Shown one piece after another: positions 62,801-64,000 of a stretch of DNA of 64,000 bases. The stretch is from assembly GCA_028279275.1 (NCBI GenBank), contig JANQOB010000018.1, positions 486,819-550,818 of the forward strand, in the 5' to 3' direction. Numbering within the stretch: position 1 is the stretch's first letter; every line of letters starts with the position of its first letter. This stretch comes from Gammaproteobacteria bacterium (GTDB lineage: Bacteria > Pseudomonadota > Gammaproteobacteria > UBA4575). Below the pieces are notes generated by a model, which was not told the DNA's origin, did not search any database, and saw only the letters and a program-made list of their open reading frames with translations. A program made the translations under genes and the position numbers.

Positions 62801-64000
62801 AGATGCTAATGTTGGTATTGGTAGCACGGATACCGCTACTGTTTCAATTGCAGATGATGATTTCCAAGTTGGGGCAACAGTTTCTGTAAATGGTGGTACT
62901 ACATTCGGTAATAGCTCTTTTGTAATTGAGAATACCTCTGACACAGGTGTGAAAATCAAGAGTGTAAGTTTTGATATAGGTACTTCAATTCTGTCAGCTG
63001 GTCTTGATCTTAGTGGCAACCCAGGTACGGAATTCTTGGGCGCCGTGTGGGATCCAACTGGTGAAGCGGGTGACGCAGGCAGTCAGGGTATTGTAATTAA
63101 TCCAGCAGTTGGAAATGTTGCAGGATTTGTAGATGAGAATGGAATTGAAGTTCCGGTAGGGAACGTAATTACAACCTCTCCTTATCCTTTCAATGGGCAA
63201 CTACCTGGTGGTAATAATGGCGCGCCTGGTGGTTACCAGTTTATGGATCTTAATTTTAGTGACAATAGTTTTGATGCCGGTGAAATTTTCCAATTTGGTG
63301 TCGATGTGGATCCTCAATCCATTCAAAACGCGAGTGGCACAGGACAGGCTGGAGCAGTATCGGGTGGTGAGATTGCCGGAACTACAATCACAATAGAGTT
63401 TGAAGGCCCGAGTGGTGAGGTCATTACTGAAACACGACAACTTGAAATTACTGGGTTAGATAGTTCATTTGCGCAATTCGATGGTATCGGACCGTCTGCG
63501 GCTCCAACACTACAAGTTACAGGGCTCACAAATGGTATAAGACGTGTTGAAACACTTCAGACCACTCATGAAGTCGTTGTTAGTGGTGTAAATCCGGGCG
63601 ACACAGTTGAGTTATATCTACTTGATGCTTCTGGATATGAAAAACATGGAGGAGATGGTTCAGAAACATCTCCTGATGATTTATTCCACGCTAACCAGTT
63701 TGATACTGGTCCAACCATTGATTCTGCAATCGCAGATATTAATGGTATTGCAACGTTTACGGTAAACCTAGACACCTCAACTGATGGTGCAGCTCCTGCA
63801 ACAGTAGACGATTTATTTTTCCTTTCTGCCGGTGTTGTAAATGCAAGTGGTGTGTTGACGAGTTTGTTGTCTGAACCAGCAGAAATAAAAGTAATTTCAT
63901 TAGACCCGGTACGCATACAAGCGGAAGACTTTGATAATTTTTCACAGTATCGCATTGAAGACATCACCAATGCCGATAACGGGCAAGTGATTCGAGCTTT
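53829..64000 (+). CDS. Giant type I-secreted multidomain adhesin-like protein (3' end outside window)
   Basis: An uninterrupted frame from ATG 53829 (GGAG upstream) to the window end: at least 3,390 residues, no stop and, in my reading, no cysteine codon. It has no signal peptide, as expected for type I export, and the exporter is divergent at 51339. Domains in order: propeller-like N-terminus (about 1-570: PTSLQIGADGRLYVSQQNGQ, NPVIYVSSSDPRIGAGGSGN); a DLDADNDGVLDKDDP calcium-type motif (574); a beta domain; an RTX-like segment VVDGQGGADTYQG (about 957); malectin-like 1 (1105-1240); Calx-beta 1 (1245-1375); unknown module A (1378-1710); three DUF11 plus malectin units (1719-2660); three Calx-beta (2670-3015); module B (3018-3355); start of a CBM6-like domain (IQAEDFDNFSQY). 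The likely job is carbohydrate binding and adhesion at the cell surface or in biofilm. Confidence 0.85.
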   Translation, partial: MAITQTFSQSTISGLNVNNPTSLQIGADGRLYVSQQNGQIKIYDLAQDAGGNWSASNEEVINSINQIPNHDDDGSLNNSVNNRQVTGIVVEGTAENPVIYVSSSDPRIGAGGSGNDVGLDTNSGIISRLTWNGSSWDKVDLVIGLPRSEENHSTNGLDIRTESVEVSPGVFEDHQIMYVMSGGHANKGAPSNNFTWTPEYYYSAAVLRVDLTQLEQIEANLIGSGGLNGGTSYVDEYVYALPTLDDPTRTNVTATVGDGAIDSAAGTTGAADQEAGDTFGGNDGRNQAKFDLDGPVQVYSPGYRNAYDVVITENGNIYTFDNGPNNGWGGGPVSDDGVTEVTSETQVATNQPNLSDNTNDGDPDNLHIVEPGSYGGHPNPTRASGAAAGLWSGQGNDLDADNSTPDDLSENVQLTPISDPGNDPGTVWDDLPTDWDTITGGNTNPIEGVYFGPDNSPGPQDTSLLSINSSSNGLTEYTANNIGDGGPNTEYLAVVSFNGNLTIIEIDTDGTVAGSNVTDTESINVGGTPLDVTALGNSGIPGSGGTGAGAIFVAQFGSNNIVVLEPGDPPGVDLDADNDGVLDKDDPLQFDPDNGTQTILQGGQTLLWDFNPASPNPGPDGEYNIGFNGWMIDGVGEINPDVLIDNPGADLLTDLDNTIRGGAPGVIQVKQVTDGDAFTNNNTQNDAIQTGFTPASNVADFTIRVPIFNPYSSVGLDQNFGSVGFALGDGTQSNYLKVVAGVGGGVPRLQVLYEENDAIVNDITVNGAADSDFNDAATNATGNAIFELYLEVDLSTPGAATAQAFYNYELSPGGGLVLAQPKAIGGPIALQGEVLAAVLGQKTISSPGSNVLPSSAIVTLISTSTGPETPFEANFVDLEISSSEFPPQTFEDVQDQADLDSRTPTGGVDTVDYDGSTDINLPDGFENVDLEDNANNNFTVTLNDDDNLVIAGPGTHVVDGQGGADTYQGTSSNLNGDSFGSFDEDDQVIIQGANVTISDIDEGSAILTLSDGSVLTFLGDFDLDGFAANASNGDTIITYTPTSIPIFAINANGSEVTLTADDGTDVTFLAGSVVNTNGYLVAGSANTATGPLNSILPGEIENFTNTIQADFAPILTTEFWDPPGGAEALYSIPVADIGVNAGSEIIVQFLLNETFETLPDLDNSQDPTGDRIFDIEIEGAIPTEFNDIDQYGITGGFGVGFSRSAVVTLGDDGTANTLDFEFQHISENPAWKGLVIYGVPGDPIVSILGGDQTVSENAGQIQISLATHIPVPNAETIDVTIEIVPTAGITAGPGGDYEYTPTPSGSFNPVTGIYTDTLAIAGGSSDVTLFIDILQDPEEEMNEMFTVNISNVSSNAQIGVDSSVTITIQDDDSAPSGGAAEFSVTPNATNVDSSNFGANSFQITNTGNKKITQVDIDVTNALLTDAVFDPFGIAGDTIGKELSIDTAGGTGVNAPAPYVGTGGIAGFEGLQLLFDVNTNGGFEPGETVGFSVDMDPNSIAGALKSTLDSGADPAGWDIGGVSGAELIGSSFTITFEDGSSATGQLQGNGTQGGATGQASQDISVMEPVLTVNGLTEGGVGTYNGSPIVTINGPAGETARVVLMKGFIQPGENNFGPPFEAQLDAQLNALVASNSPINNAVEFQTVDVLLDGTDQDISNLFDVSQLLNGETVGGGGWTDALEDQLPLVFAASVIDPSNNNLPTSSVSDPIFLQYTEELPADLGLTKTASNPTPIIGEQITFTLTVNNNGTGDATGVQVEDILPAGYTFVSAEGDGTYDDTTGIWDVGAVANGNSASHAITVTVNEIIDESVITPLFRINAGGPEVAATDGGPNWTEDQSGSGDPADANGDANPGTPSIYLVDRGLPDDDVTYGDNTPPGPGVNLTTAPDALFVTERFSTLANPNNIGYAFDVADGDYIVDLFFDELFFTAGGSRIFDVEIEGNLVLDDFDTAATFGNDSGVQSFQTSVSDGTLNIELLKTATNNPHVAAIQVSSIETNLDSLAYANYAQIITSDQLDPDSVPGNNSQGEDDDVTTSVTPDNTADLELVKTVSNDSPLLGEQITFTLTVNHIAGSDTSNVSVQDLLPNGFTYVSDNGGGSYDTATGIWTIGDLANGASISLDIVVTVNTPAALVDTVIYRVNAGGAQITASDGGPNWTADLGPGGSEFKIGAGGNNISNTSGMSLHPSVVAGTPLGIFAQERWDPSAAPTMLYEFDVAEGIYEVRLFMGNNFNGTQNPGARVFDVEIDGNQFANLNDVDLAGQFGHKQGGMISNVVNVTDGTLEIEFFHNNPLADNPLINGIEIIALAPDYTNFAQILTSDREDPDSTPGNGAALEDDDFTLAVTPDLTADLELTKTVSDSTPAFGDTVTFTLTVDHVDVSGSDASGVSVQDLLPDGFTYVSDNGGGDYNPNTGVWTIGDLASGASTSLEIEATVNDVVIPETVVYRVNPGGSTQTAADSSAPDWLGDSLADPNVGTNSFGTGINLTGGNAFGNENGSPTFDLSLLPSGTSAPEVLFETERFETQEWDFTVTDGDYKVNLYFAEIFANSAGARVFDVSIEGGIVLDDYDIFADAAAQTGGTGQNVALLKSFDVNVDDGNLDVDFFTEVDNAKISAIEIINIGDPIVPNYDNYAQILTSSLADPDSTPGDDSIGDDDDATVVVLPSSTGQNEATILAITDAEEPNINGQFVVSLEEAASVETTISYTVAGSATEGDDYTALSGSVVIAQGTTSAPIDVMVLDDLEVEGLEDVIVTLTSATGDPSVVVGPSNNAATVNIIDNDVPNELSIVNNGDASEPDVDGQFQVSLSQIATTNTIVTYTVDVTSSATAGSDYTALTGTVTILAGDLSAPIDVEVIDDLELEGSEDVIVTLNGVTGDANITIGATDTATVTIGDDDVPNEVSISNNGDASEPDVDGQFIVSLTAIAQTNTVVTYTVDTLTPGTATPGADYTALTGTVIIPAGDLSAPINIEVIDDLDLEGTENVTVTLASATGDANVGIGSTDTATVSIADDDFQVGATVSVNGGTTFGNSSFVIENTSDTGVKIKSVSFDIGTSILSAGLDLSGNPGTEFLGAVWDPTGEAGDAGSQGIVINPAVGNVAGFVDENGIEVPVGNVITTSPYPFNGQLPGGNNGAPGGYQFMDLNFSDNSFDAGEIFQFGVDVDPQSIQNASGTGQAGAVSGGEIAGTTITIEFEGPSGEVITETRQLEITGLDSSFAQFDGIGPSAAPTLQVTGLTNGIRRVETLQTTHEVVVSGVNPGDTVELYLLDASGYEKHGGDGSETSPDDLFHANQFDTGPTIDSAIADINGIATFTVNLDTSTDGAAPATVDDLFFLSAGVVNASGVLTSLLSEPAEIKVISLDPVRIQAEDFDNFSQYRIEDITNADNGQVIRA
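58981..61806 (+). repeat. Three 0.9-kb DUF11-malectin units
   Basis: Units begin at ADLGLTKTAS (58983), ADLELVKTVS (59952) and ADLELTKTVS (60867), each about 920-965 bases. Each runs DUF11 barrel (QITFTLTV, VQDLLPxGFTYVSDNGGG, WTIGDLA), malectin-like domain (RVNAGG, then FDVEIEG/FDVSIEG), then the DUF11 tail (NYAQILTS, DPDSTPG, EDDD). Second and third units are the most alike. Confidence 0.8.
61835..62860 (+). repeat. Three tandem Calx-beta repeats
   Basis: Three units of about 340-360 bases, each with EPxxxGQFxVSL, GSDYTALTGTV, APIDVxVIDDLELEG and DVIVTL followed by NDVPN or DDDVPN. Units two and three share long identical segments at protein level (NNGDASEPDVDGQF), pointing to recent duplication. 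Calx-beta domains bind calcium in other surface proteins. Confidence 0.85.

Noticed and set aside
54077..63970. Many frames of 60-134 codons on both strands under the giant gene
   Set aside because: The plus-strand frame from 53829 is continuous and carries recognisable domains throughout; the others are shadows created by its repetitive composition.
1..64000. CRISPR arrays, tRNA or rRNA genes, insertion sequences
   Set aside because: I saw no spaced direct repeats of CRISPR type, no cloverleaf following the tRNA-like promoter at 11874, no rRNA segments and no transposase. A dedicated scan was not possible here.

Overview
The window reads as an AT-rich Gram-negative chromosome, most likely a gammaproteobacterium. 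It encodes TonB-dependent receptors, a TolC-type lipoprotein, a type I secretion system, sigma-54 (RpoN) promoters and an HvfABC-type RiPP operon. No rRNA, tRNA, CRISPR array, insertion sequence or phage gene was seen, so the genus cannot be fixed from this stretch alone.

Layout. (1) 0.3-8.1 kb is a complete haem-uptake operon behind a Fur-like palindrome: hemP, an outer-membrane haem receptor, a dedicated TonB-ExbB-ExbD motor, the haem-handling protein HmuS and the ABC importer HmuTUV. (2) 8.2-11.1 kb, on the minus strand, is an HvfA-X-B-C operon: a precursor with nine EGKCG motifs, its MNIO-type maturase pair and a DoxX-like membrane protein. A hairpin terminator sits after the precursor gene. 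(3) 11.3-14.4 kb holds a small unknown gene, a tRNA-type promoter driving a 27-codon leader ORF and a terminator, then EamA and MATE exporters. (4) 14.4-18.2 kb is a GldA-like ATPase with a fused GldF/GldG-type permease. (5) 18.5-20.7 kb holds small genes of uncertain role. (6) 21.0-25.5 kb is a copper-handling cluster: CopL-like protein, TolC-type protein with a His/Met tail, multicopper oxidase and a permease with a Cys/His-rich N-terminus.

(7) 26.7-37.8 kb is a nitrogen-scavenging block, urtABCDE followed by ureDABCEFG. It lies behind a well-matched sigma-54 promoter with an upstream NtrC-like palindrome. (8) 37.8-41.9 kb holds a TlpA-like thioredoxin, a BNR-repeat protein with a CECC motif and a divergent TonB-dependent receptor. 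(9) 42.0-49.4 kb is a formamide/short-chain amide block: fmdA, fmdB, a small helical gene and a second five-gene urea/amide-type ABC transporter. It has two more sigma-54 promoters and repeated AGTGCATAAA boxes. Together blocks 7 and 9 would import urea and amides and convert them to ammonium under nitrogen limitation.

(10) 49.7-64.0 kb is a type I secretion locus: a small coiled-coil gene, the HlyD-type adaptor and the ABC exporter on the minus strand. Divergent from them is a giant open reading frame that starts at 53829 and runs off the window end, at least 3,390 residues. It contains a propeller-like N-terminus, malectin-like domains, DUF11 repeats, Calx-beta repeats and the start of a CBM-like domain. 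It is very probably the exported substrate, a surface adhesin or carbohydrate-binding protein.

The points I consider most worth follow-up are: the malectin domains apparently inserted inside DUF11 repeats; a duplicated uncharacterised module in the same protein; the small ORF upstream of the second urtD that repeats its N-terminus with only synonymous differences; the 27-codon leader ORF with its tRNA-like promoter; the structured RNA leader of the giant gene; and the HvfA operon with its built-in terminator and shared upstream motif. All family names rest on motif recognition by eye, without database searches.
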